Of a DNA stretch of 64,000 bases, positions 1 through 6,699 are shown one piece after another. The notes below the pieces were generated by a model. The model saw nothing but the letters and a program-made list of their open reading frames with translations, was not told the origin of the DNA and made no database searches. Source of the DNA: Candidatus Alistipes intestinigallinarum (GTDB lineage: Bacteria; Bacteroidota; Bacteroidia; Bacteroidales; Rikenellaceae); NCBI GenBank assembly GCA_019115745.1, contig DXDA01000068.1, forward strand, positions 1-64,000. The letters run 5' to 3'. The position numbers and the translations under genes are program-made. Each line of letters begins with the position of its first letter. Positions within the stretch are counted from its first letter, which is position 1.

Positions 1-37
1 TCTGGGTCGAGCGGATGCGGTAGCAGAAGGATGCCAT
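1..37 (-). CDS. Start of a gene running off the left edge; possible tyrosine-recombinase N-terminus
   Basis: Only twelve codons lie in the window (reading MASFCYRIRSTQ from an ATG at 37). Support for a real gene is the architecture: a TACATTTG -7 box sits about 24 bp upstream on the same strand, leaving a leader of roughly 17 nt. A short first strand of the form x-YRIRS-x resembles the arm-type DNA-binding N-terminus of Bacteroidota tyrosine recombinases, but twelve residues are far too few to be sure. The identity is an inference; it could be any protein. Confidence 0.35.
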   Translation of the reverse strand, partial: MASFCYRIRSTQ

Positions 38-60
38 AGGTCAGGAGGTTTTGTCTGCTG

Positions 61-68
61 CAAATGTA
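61..68 (-). promoter_or_regulatory. -7 promoter element for the left-edge gene
   Basis: TACATTTG on the minus strand fits the Bacteroidota -7 consensus TAnnTTTG. No TTTG -33 box is seen at the usual 19-20 bp spacing; the tandem 11-bp repeat occupies that position instead, which may point to an activator-dependent promoter. Confidence 0.45.
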
Positions 69-74
69 ATCATT

Positions 75-96
75 TTTGTCATACATTTGTCATACA
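75..96. repeat. Perfect tandem 11-bp repeat
   Basis: Two adjacent perfect copies of TTTGTCATACA (75-85 and 86-96) lie just upstream of the minus-strand -7 box. A period of 11 bp is about one helical turn, so two protein subunits could bind on one face of the DNA at the -33 region. It could be an operator of the left-edge gene or an arm-type site of a recombinase. Confidence 0.55.
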
Positions 97-231
97 TCGG
101 CCGAATTTTCGAAAACTTCCAGACCTCGCAGCTGATGAAAAACAGCTGTAAGATATTGATATATAGATAAAATAAAATTAAAATCGGTAAAATTTGATTC
201 AAATTTATGGCGTCCGCTTCAGACCTCACAG

Positions 232-276
232 AGAAGGCTTTTGAGTAGTGTTAAATTGGCTACTTGAAAGCCTTCT
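232..276. repeat. 17-bp inverted repeat (two mismatches) with 11-bp loop
   Basis: AGAAGGCTTTTGAGTAG (232-248) and CTACTTGAAAGCCTTCT (260-276) pair over 17 positions with two adjacent mismatches. Only TT follows on the plus strand, so it is a poor intrinsic terminator for either direction. Lying near a possible integrase start, it could be a recombination core or a hairpin in a leader; the sequence alone cannot decide. Confidence 0.5.
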
Positions 277-578
277 TTCCATTGAGAGCTACAAAAGACT
301 GCGAATAAATTCTGTGCCCGAAGCCTGTTGGTTTATATCCGCTTTTTATTTAAGGTGAAGACGCATTTTGTATTCGGATTTCCAGGGCTTGAATGAATCG
401 ACTCTGTTGCGGCTTCCGATCTCCGGAACCTGCGGGTCCGCCCTTGCGGAATGTGAAATGAAAAGTTTTCTCGGAGGGCGGAAATATGGGTCGTTTTTTC
501 CGAATAACCGGATGGAGGATTGTTTTATTCGTCAAATTTTGTGTAATTTTATCGTCCGAAGATTCTGAAATCCGCAAA

Positions 579-1694
579 ATGAGTCATTTGATTTATGGGT
601 ATTCGCTTTGTGTGGCATTGTCACTGATGCTCTTCTTCGGGTTCTATTTCCTCCTGGCCAAGACTCCCGACAAGGCGATTTTCGGAAACTACCTGCGTTC
701 CCGGCGAATTATGGGTGCGGCCCTGCTGTTGCTTGCCGCCAATTATTCGGTGCATTTCTTCTTCGAGATTCGTTTCGTCAATATCAATGCGGCCATATTG
801 ATGAATCTGTCGACCTATTTTCTCTGTTACTGGCTCTTCAGTTCGGCGTTGACCTCGCTGCTCGACCGCTTTTATCTGACCCGCCGCCGTTTTGTGTCGC
901 ATATTTGCCGATGGCTGTTGTTTACGGTTCTGTCGGGTGTCGTCCTGCTGTGGCTTCCGGAGGGTCCGGGGCAAAAAACGGGACTGATCGTCATGGCCGC
1001 ATGGCTGATCGTCTATGGAATCCTGCTGGCCAGTCGGCTCATTGTGGCCTATCGCCGCGCCGTCCGAATTTTCGACGATACCCATTCGGACAATATTGCC
1101 GCCTACATCCGTTGGTTGTCCATTTTTACCTATTGGGCTGTTATTTTCGGTGTGGGGTGCGGTCTGCTGACCTTCCTCCCGGACAGATACATCTATGTTT
1201 GGATCCTTTCTTCCGTTCCGTTCTATATCTATCTCTTCTGCTCCTACATGAACTACCTGCTGTTTTATGAACAGGTGGAGTGTGCTTTGGAGTCGGAAAT
1301 GGCGGAGCCGGAATCTTCTTCGGAAGAGGTAGCCTTGCCGGTCGATATTTCGGGGTATGGCGACATGCCGAAAAAACTGGCGGCCTGGATCGATGCGCAC
1401 GGGTATGTCCAACCGGGACTTACGATCCGGGATCTTGCCGAACTGTTCCATACGAACCGTACGTACCTCTCCAGTTATATCAACTCGACGTATCGGGTTC
1501 CGTTTCGGGTGTGGGTGACGGGCCTGCGTCTGGAGTATGCCAAACGGCTCTTGTCCGAATTCTCCGAACGGACTATTGCGGAGATTTCCGAAGCTTCGGG
1601 CTTCCTTTCGTTGAGCTATTTTACGAAGGTCTTTACCGAAAAGGAGGGGTGTTCACCGGCTCGCTGGCGGCGTTTGGATTCCGATGCCCGTTAG
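579..1694 (+). CDS. AraC-family regulator with seven-helix membrane domain
   Basis: A 371-residue membrane-bound transcription factor. Residues about 5-245 hold seven hydrophobic segments (for example LSLMLFFGFYFLLA and AWLIVYGILLASRLIVAY). The C-terminal 100 residues are an AraC-type double helix-turn-helix, with LTIRDLAELFHTNRTYLSSY as the first helix pair and IAEISEASGFLSLSYFTKVF as the second. The frame is open from 486, but the ATG at 579 starts directly before the first membrane helix, so I chose it. It probably senses a signal in or across the inner membrane and controls the next two genes, whose promoter carries direct repeats at 1711-1745. Such membrane AraC proteins commonly sit beside DUF3575/DUF5119 genes in Bacteroidota. 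Confidence 0.88.
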   Translation: MSHLIYGYSLCVALSLMLFFGFYFLLAKTPDKAIFGNYLRSRRIMGAALLLLAANYSVHFFFEIRFVNINAAILMNLSTYFLCYWLFSSALTSLLDRFYLTRRRFVSHICRWLLFTVLSGVVLLWLPEGPGQKTGLIVMAAWLIVYGILLASRLIVAYRRAVRIFDDTHSDNIAAYIRWLSIFTYWAVIFGVGCGLLTFLPDRYIYVWILSSVPFYIYLFCSYMNYLLFYEQVECALESEMAEPESSSEEVALPVDISGYGDMPKKLAAWIDAHGYVQPGLTIRDLAELFHTNRTYLSSYINSTYRVPFRVWVTGLRLEYAKRLLSEFSERTIAEISEASGFLSLSYFTKVFTEKEGCSPARWRRLDSDAR

Positions 1695-1710
1695 AATCCG
1701 GGCTTTCAAA

Positions 1711-1762
1711 TTTGCTGTAACGACAATTTTTTGCTCTAACGGCAAAACTTGCATTTGTCGTT
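1711..1762. promoter_or_regulatory. Operator-like direct repeats plus an inverted half-site
   Basis: Two copies of TTTGCTnTAACGnCAA lie at 1711-1726 and 1730-1745, 19 bp apart start to start and identical at 14 of 16 positions. A further inverted half-site TTGTCGTT (1755-1762) matches the AACGACAA core of the first repeat (1719-1726) and touches the -33 box. Direct repeats about two turns apart, next to the -33 element, are the usual layout of an AraC-type activator site. The obvious candidate binder is the regulator encoded just upstream. Confidence 0.6.
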
Positions 1763-1792
1763 TTGAGGGTGATGTTTTTGTTCCTATCTTTG
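1762..1792 (+). promoter_or_regulatory. Promoter of the OmpA/DUF3575-DUF5119 operon
   Basis: TTTG at 1762-1765, a 19-bp spacer and TATCTTTG at 1785-1792 match the Bacteroidota sigma consensus exactly. The start site should be near 1798, giving a leader of about 38 nt to the ATG at 1836. Confidence 0.8.
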
Positions 1793-1835
1793 AGATCGTC
1801 CCGCGTCGAGATCTCCCAACTCTAAAACATCCGAT

Positions 1836-2903
1836 ATGAACAAAACATTACGCATGATTCTGGCCGTTTTTACGGTGTTGTGCGGTGCCGTGGCTGCCGA
1901 GGGCGCGGAACCGAAAACCATCGGTGAATATGCCGTCCATTTCCGATGGAACCGCTGGACCATTACGGACGAGTCCCAGCACAAGGAGTTGATTCCGTTG
2001 CTGGAGGTTCTCGAAGCACACCCCGAGGCTACGGTCGAGATTGTCGGCTGGGCCGATCCGACGGGCACCAAGGCGGCAAACGACATCGTTACCACGCGCC
2101 GGGCCAAAAACGTCGCTGCGTTTTTGATTGGCAAGGGCTTTCCGGCAGGCCAAATCTCGACCCGAGGCGCTGGCGTCGACACGCAGGAGCCGGATCCGCA
2201 ACAGGCACGTCGTGCCGCTGTTACGGTCCGAATCCTCGTTGAGCCTGCGCCCGACCCTGCGCCTGTACCTGAACCTGCTCCTGAACCTGCTCCCGAACCT
2301 GCTCCCGAGCCCGCGCCGAAACCTGCCCCTGCGCCCCAGGAACAGATTGCTCCGGAACCCGCTCCTGTTGCCGAGGCGCCCGTTGCCGAACCGACTGAAC
2401 CGACCGAGCCGTGGAACCTCGGGAAATTCGCCCTGCGGACCAATGCGCTCTACTGGCTGGGTCTGATGCCGAATCTCGGTTTGGAGTGGCGGCCTGCCGA
2501 ACGGGTGGGGATCGTCGTCAACGGAGGTTATGCCCCGTGGTTCAGCAACGACTGGAAACACAACTGGGCCGGATGGTTCGTGGCGCCCGAGGTACGCATC
2601 TACCTCGGTGAGAAGATGAATTGGTTCGTGGGTCCGCAGTTCCTGGCCGGAGGCTTCAACCTCAAGCCCGGCGACAAGGGCTATCAGGGTGAGGTGTTGG
2701 CCGGGGGCGTCATGGGCGGCTACCGCATGAAACTCTCCCGTTGCTGGGATGTCGATTTCACGCTCGGAGTCGGCTATGGACACCTTGAATACGACTCCTA
2801 CCGCCGTGATGGGGATCTCAATGCCTACATCAAGGCCAATGTCGAGAAGAACACCGTCGTACCGGTCCAGGCCGGTGTAAGTTTCATCTGGAAAATCAAC
2901 TGA
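1836..2903 (+). CDS. Outer-membrane protein: OmpA-like domain, Pro/Glu/Ala linker, DUF3575 barrel
   Basis: A 355-residue exported protein with signal peptide (cleavage near VAAEGA). Residues about 28-132 are OmpA-like, with the motif VEIVGWADPTGTKAAND and the TRRAKNVAAFLIGKG helix typical of the peptidoglycan-binding fold. Residues about 136-190 are a linker of repeated PAPEPAPEP units. The rest (KFALRTNALYWLGLMPNLGLEW onward) is a DUF3575 barrel ending in the aromatic terminus VSFIWKIN. The usual OmpA order is barrel first; here the OmpA-like part precedes it. It forms an operon with the DUF5119 gene 4 bp downstream. Relatives sit in fimbrial clusters of Bacteroidota, but no fimbrillin follows here, so the role (surface anchor or assembly) is inferred. 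Confidence 0.85.
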   Translation: MNKTLRMILAVFTVLCGAVAAEGAEPKTIGEYAVHFRWNRWTITDESQHKELIPLLEVLEAHPEATVEIVGWADPTGTKAANDIVTTRRAKNVAAFLIGKGFPAGQISTRGAGVDTQEPDPQQARRAAVTVRILVEPAPDPAPVPEPAPEPAPEPAPEPAPKPAPAPQEQIAPEPAPVAEAPVAEPTEPTEPWNLGKFALRTNALYWLGLMPNLGLEWRPAERVGIVVNGGYAPWFSNDWKHNWAGWFVAPEVRIYLGEKMNWFVGPQFLAGGFNLKPGDKGYQGEVLAGGVMGGYRMKLSRCWDVDFTLGVGYGHLEYDSYRRDGDLNAYIKANVEKNTVVPVQAGVSFIWKIN

Positions 2904-2907
2904 CACC

Positions 2908-3747
2908 ATGAAAAAGATCATGTTCGCAGCACTCGCGGCAACGCTGCTTGCCGGATGCTACAAAGTGGATATATTTTGGACCAACCATCCCGAGACGGCC
3001 CGGATCATCCTCACGACCGACTGGTCGAAGCGCTCTCCGGATGCAGCGATGCCCGACCAGTATGGAATCCATCTGTTGAGTCCCGAGCTCTCCTGGATGG
3101 TCTCCGAGACCCGTTTTGAAATTCCGAACCTCTTCGAACCGGGAACCTATACCCTGCAGGTCTGCAACGCGGCCGAGAATATCCGACTCGACGGCACGAT
3201 CGCCTCGCTTTATTGGGAACCCATTATCTCCTCCCGGCCGACAAGGTCTTCCGGGGATTTGGAGGAGGTCTACTATTTTTACCAAACTCCGGGGTACTTT
3301 TTCTGGGGCAGCGTGACGCAGACAATCGAGGCCGACCGCGATTATGAAATTACGGTGCCGATGCGGCAGATCACCCGTCCGGTGGAGGTCGACCTGACGA
3401 TCATGGGTGCCGGCTTGCAGGATTTCACCTCCTGTTTCGTGAACATCAATGGAGCCGTCGATGCCTGGGATTGCGAAGCCGACAAACCGGTCGGGCAACG
3501 CATGATTATGTCCATGGAGGGGGAGTTGCACGCGGACAACCGATTGACGGGCGCAACCCGGATGCTGGGCGTCGTGGAGGATCAGGCCATCGAAATGACG
3601 GTTGAATTACTCTATGAAACCGAAAATGATTCCGAGTGGATAGAGAGCTATCCGGTCGACTTGACGGAGGAGTTCCGGGACTTCAATACCGGAGACCGGA
3701 CGGTTCCGCTGGTTATTGAGACGGAGGTTGAGTTTCCCCCGCGATAG
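2908..3747 (+). CDS. DUF5119-type lipoprotein
   Basis: A 279-residue lipoprotein with lipobox LLAGC at residues 13-17, followed by a beta-rich region (TARIILTTDWS, YTLQVCNAAENIRL, TRPVEVDLTIMGAG). This resembles the DUF5119 family, which I recall beside DUF3575 and fimbrillin genes and which is thought to be related to Mfa2/FimB-like anchors. It starts 4 bp after the DUF3575 gene, so the two are co-transcribed from 1762-1792. A hairpin terminator follows at 3798. Its exact function is unknown. Confidence 0.75.
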   Translation: MKKIMFAALAATLLAGCYKVDIFWTNHPETARIILTTDWSKRSPDAAMPDQYGIHLLSPELSWMVSETRFEIPNLFEPGTYTLQVCNAAENIRLDGTIASLYWEPIISSRPTRSSGDLEEVYYFYQTPGYFFWGSVTQTIEADRDYEITVPMRQITRPVEVDLTIMGAGLQDFTSCFVNINGAVDAWDCEADKPVGQRMIMSMEGELHADNRLTGATRMLGVVEDQAIEMTVELLYETENDSEWIESYPVDLTEEFRDFNTGDRTVPLVIETEVEFPPR

Positions 3748-3797
3748 ACGCGTTTGTAGCGGCGGGGCGTCGGTTGCCGAGTGACCGGCCTGTGCAC

Positions 3798-3838
3798 AGG
3801 GACGGATGTCTCCCGACGGGGGCATCCGTCCCTTGTTT
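3798..3838. terminator. Bidirectional intrinsic terminator between convergent genes
   Basis: AGGGACGGATG (3798-3808) pairs perfectly with CATCCGTCCCT (3823-3833) across a 14-nt loop, followed by TGTTTT. It lies between the DUF5119 gene and the convergent AraC gene. Confidence 0.7.
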
Positions 3839-3841
3839 TGC

Positions 3842-4741
3842 TCAGGACGAGGCGTAGGCTTTTTCGCGTTTCCGATACTCCGAGGGGGACATGCCCATGA
3901 TCCGGGTGAAGGATCGGGAGAAGTAGGCCGGGTCCTCGAATCCCAGCGCCAGGGATATGTCCTGGAGCTTCAGATCGGAAAGCTCGATGTACTGGCAGGC
4001 TTTCTGGATCTTCAGCCTTGCCAGGTAGCTGATGGGCGGGATTCCGGTTTCGCGTTGGAACAGCATCGAGAAGTGCGAGGGCGAATAGTTGAAATAGGCG
4101 GCCAGTTGTTCCAGCGTGAGGGGGTGGTGGAGGTTCTCCTGCATGTATCGGATGACCTTCCCGGCAAAGGAAGATTTCCGGTCGACGAAGGTGCGGATCG
4201 ACCGATAGGGCTCGATGTAGAGGAACGAGGCGAGAAAGAGATGCAGACAGGCCGACGTGTAGCGCATGTACTCGCAGGTGTAGGCCAGGGCGAAGCAGTG
4301 GAAGAGCTCCTCGAAGAGTTGCAGACGCTCCTGCAGTCGGGAGCGGTCGCCGGGAGCGATGCTGCGGGGCCGATCGTCCCCGAAGCGGTAGAGTGGGCTG
4401 TTGGCGCCTTGGAAGTGGAGCCAATAGATCGTCCAAGGATTGTCGTTGTCGGCGCCGAAGGCGTAGGGGGTCCCGGCGGGGAGGATGACGCATTCGTCCT
4501 TGCGGAGCGCGTATCTGGCTCCGTGAATCCGATACCACCCCTTCCCGTCGGTGCAGTAGATCAGCATGGCGTAGTCGCAGCCCCTATCTTTTTGGACATA
4601 ATGGTATTTGACGTGCGGAAAGAATCCGATTTTCCGGAGATAGAGGTTTTTGACGAGCGGGTCTTTTCCGTATTTGTCGAGCAGACTCTGCGGCAGGGAG
4701 ACCAGGCGTTCGCCCTTGAACCCCTCTTTTACTTTGGGCAT
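3842..4741 (-). CDS. AraC-family transcriptional regulator with cupin sensor domain
   Basis: A 299-residue cytosolic regulator. The N-terminal half (about 35-150) is a cupin-type sugar-sensing domain (DYAMLIYCTDGKGWYRIHG, ECVILPAGTPYAFG). The C-terminal about 100 residues are the AraC double HTH (LEQLAAYFNYSPSHFSMLF, LQDISLALGFEDPAYFSRSF, GMSPSEYRKRE). It is divergent from the mannose operon at 4954, so it most likely activates that operon in response to mannose or an oligosaccharide (inferred from position). A perfect inverted repeat overlaps its own -7 box and could be an autoregulatory site. Confidence 0.9.
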   Translation of the reverse strand: MPKVKEGFKGERLVSLPQSLLDKYGKDPLVKNLYLRKIGFFPHVKYHYVQKDRGCDYAMLIYCTDGKGWYRIHGARYALRKDECVILPAGTPYAFGADNDNPWTIYWLHFQGANSPLYRFGDDRPRSIAPGDRSRLQERLQLFEELFHCFALAYTCEYMRYTSACLHLFLASFLYIEPYRSIRTFVDRKSSFAGKVIRYMQENLHHPLTLEQLAAYFNYSPSHFSMLFQRETGIPPISYLARLKIQKACQYIELSDLKLQDISLALGFEDPAYFSRSFTRIMGMSPSEYRKREKAYASS

Positions 4742-4774
4742 AAGACGGGAATCGTAAGATTGTACAAGTAAATC

Positions 4775-4798
4775 GGAATAAAGGTAGGGCTTTATTCC
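4775..4798 (-). promoter_or_regulatory. Inverted repeat overlapping the AraC gene -7 box
   Basis: GGAATAAAG (4775-4783), a 6-bp spacer and CTTTATTCC (4790-4798) form a perfect 9-bp inverted repeat. It covers TACCTTTA (minus strand, 4786-4779), a near-consensus -7 box about 38 bp upstream of the AraC start codon. Bound protein would block this promoter and sit beside the start of the divergent operon. Confidence 0.5.
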
Positions 4799-4810
4799 TG
4801 AATTATCCCC

Positions 4811-4818
4811 TATTTTTG
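4811..4818 (+). promoter_or_regulatory. Candidate -7 element of the mannose operon
   Basis: TATTTTTG fits TAnnTTTG. No TTTG lies at the proper -33 spacing, as expected if the promoter needs the divergent AraC activator. It would give a leader of about 130 nt before the ATG at 4954. Confidence 0.4.
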
Positions 4819-4953
4819 TGAAGAAAAAGACAAAACCGGATTTTTCGGTGCATTTTTTCGGGAAGCTGCTTCTTAGTGGAGTGCGCTTCGGCTGCTGTTT
4901 CCGAAAGTTCCGGTTGTCGTTTTTCGATGTGTAAAACCTGATTCGGATCGATT

Positions 4954-6693
4954 ATGCGCAAGAGTAATTACGATAAGTTCCCCGCGATTCGGGTGAACGG
5001 AACCTTGTGGAAGGGATGGGATTCCATCTGTCGGGAGCTGCAGAGCCGGGTTTCGGCGGCAGACCGGGTGTTGGTTGTCGAGTGCTACCAGGGGGTCTTC
5101 CTGGAGGAGCTGGCCGACGGCCTGAAGGCCCTGGCGGCCGACCGGTGGATCGATACCCGGACGTTGTTCAAGCCCGAGGCGGAGATCGAGCGGATGACGC
5201 GTCCCTATGTGACCGACGACCGGCTGTTCGGCTTCCGGGCGAACTTTTCGATGGTCGATTTTCTGGATCCGGAGGCGCTGGCTGCAGCCCGGCAGTCGGT
5301 GCGGGAGTCGGCGGGTCTGACCGTTGTCTGCGGTCCCGGGGCCTCGCTGGTCGCCCCTGCGGCCGACTGCCTGGTCTACGCCGATCTGGCCCGTTGGGAG
5401 CTGCAACTGCGGTCGCGTCGCCACGAGATTGCGGGACTGGGGGTGGACAACCGCAACGAGGAGCCTTCGCGGCAATACAAGCGCGGCTATTTCGTGGACT
5501 GGGTTGTCTGCGACCGGCTGAAGAAAGGTTTGCTGGAGCGGGCCGACTACTGGCTCGACACCCACATCCCGGGCACTCCCAAACTGATTGCGGGGGATAC
5601 GCTGCGTGAAGGGTTGCGTGCGACGGCCCGCCGCCCGTTCCGGGTGGTTCCCTTCTTCGACCCGGCGCCGTGGGGCGGACAGTGGATGAAGTCGGTCTGC
5701 GGCCTGGACCCCGAAAAGGCCAACTACGGATGGTGCTTCGACTGCGTGCCGGAGGAGAACAGCCTCTATTTCGAGGTGGAGGGCGAGCGTTTCGAGATGC
5801 CGTCCAACAACCTGGTCTTTTACCAGACCCGGGAGTTACTGGGAGCTCCGGTCGAGTCGCGGTTCGGGCAGGATTTCCCGATCCGGTTCGATTTTCTGGA
5901 TACGATCGGCGGCGGGAACCTGAGCCTTCAGGTCCACCCGACGACCCAATATATCCGCGATACGTTCGGCATCTGCTATACGCAGGACGAGAGTTACTAC
6001 CTGCTGGATGCCGAAGAGGGCGCCTCGGTCTTCCTGGGGCTGAAGACGGGGGTGAATCCCGCGGAGATGATCGCTGCGCTGAACGAGTCGCAGGAGACGG
6101 GCCGGGCGTTCGACGTCGAGCGCTATGTGAACCGCTGGCCGGCACGCAAACACGACCACTTCCTGATACCCAACGGAACGGTCCACTGCTCCGGGGCGGG
6201 GGCCATGGTGCTGGAGATCAGCGCGACGCCCAGCATCTTCACCTTCAAACTGTGGGACTGGGGCCGGTTGGGTCTCGACGGGCGTCCGCGTCCGATCAAC
6301 ATCGGCCACGGTTCGAAGGTGATCCAGTGGGAGCGTCAGACCGATTGGGTCCGGGAGCAACTGGTCAACCGCACCGAACCGGTCGCCGCCGGAGCGGGCT
6401 GGCGCGAGGAGCGCACCGGCTTGCACGAGAACGAATTCATCGAGACCCGCCGCCACTGGTTTACGGGTCCGGTGACACACCATACCGACGGCGGGGTGCA
6501 GGTCCTCAATCTGGTGGAGGGTGCCGAGGCCGTGGTGGAGAGCCCGACCCGCGCCTTCGAACCCTTCGTGGTGCACTACGCCGAGACCTTCATCATCCCG
6601 GCCTGCGTGGGAAGCTATACGATCCGTCCCTGCGGCGAGTCGGAGGGGCAGGAGTGCGGGACGATCAAAGCCTATGTCCGATTCAGAGCCTGA
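4954..6693 (+). CDS. Class I mannose-6-phosphate isomerase with N-terminal extension
   Basis: A 579-residue cytosolic enzyme that interconverts mannose-6-P and fructose-6-P. Residues about 230-579 are the cupin-type isomerase. The zinc ligands can be placed: Q326 and H328 in LSLQVHP, E346 in DESYYLL and H411 in PNGTVH. The first about 200 residues resemble a P-loop kinase fold (VLVVECYQGVFLEELADGL) but contain no GxxxxGK[ST] loop, so that part is probably catalytically dead or structural. It is the first gene of the operon with ROK, GH92, MFS and GH92, ending 6 bp before the ROK gene. Ordinary class I isomerases are about 320-400 residues. Confidence 0.9.
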   Translation: MRKSNYDKFPAIRVNGTLWKGWDSICRELQSRVSAADRVLVVECYQGVFLEELADGLKALAADRWIDTRTLFKPEAEIERMTRPYVTDDRLFGFRANFSMVDFLDPEALAAARQSVRESAGLTVVCGPGASLVAPAADCLVYADLARWELQLRSRRHEIAGLGVDNRNEEPSRQYKRGYFVDWVVCDRLKKGLLERADYWLDTHIPGTPKLIAGDTLREGLRATARRPFRVVPFFDPAPWGGQWMKSVCGLDPEKANYGWCFDCVPEENSLYFEVEGERFEMPSNNLVFYQTRELLGAPVESRFGQDFPIRFDFLDTIGGGNLSLQVHPTTQYIRDTFGICYTQDESYYLLDAEEGASVFLGLKTGVNPAEMIAALNESQETGRAFDVERYVNRWPARKHDHFLIPNGTVHCSGAGAMVLEISATPSIFTFKLWDWGRLGLDGRPRPINIGHGSKVIQWERQTDWVREQLVNRTEPVAAGAGWREERTGLHENEFIETRRHWFTGPVTHHTDGGVQVLNLVEGAEAVVESPTRAFEPFVVHYAETFIIPACVGSYTIRPCGESEGQECGTIKAYVRFRA

Positions 6694-6699
6694 GAAACG

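Larger units (their letters stand above)
38..578. other. Gene-poor region, AT-rich in its first half
   Basis: No convincing gene is seen. The AT-rich stretch about 120-210 has only a chance-like 62-codon minus-strand frame with no family resemblance. The region holds the promoter and tandem repeat of the left-edge gene, an imperfect inverted repeat at 232-276, and presumably the promoter of the regulator starting at 579, although no clear TAnnTTTG box could be assigned to it. Confidence 0.5.

Noticed and set aside
41..229. A 62-codon minus-strand frame in the AT-rich left region
   Set aside because: It overlaps the tandem repeat and the promoter of the left-edge gene, has no upstream promoter of its own and no recognisable motif.
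2240..2345. Tandem repeats of about 12 bp
   Set aside because: These encode the Pro/Ala/Glu linker of the OmpA-DUF3575 protein and stay in frame; not an independent element.
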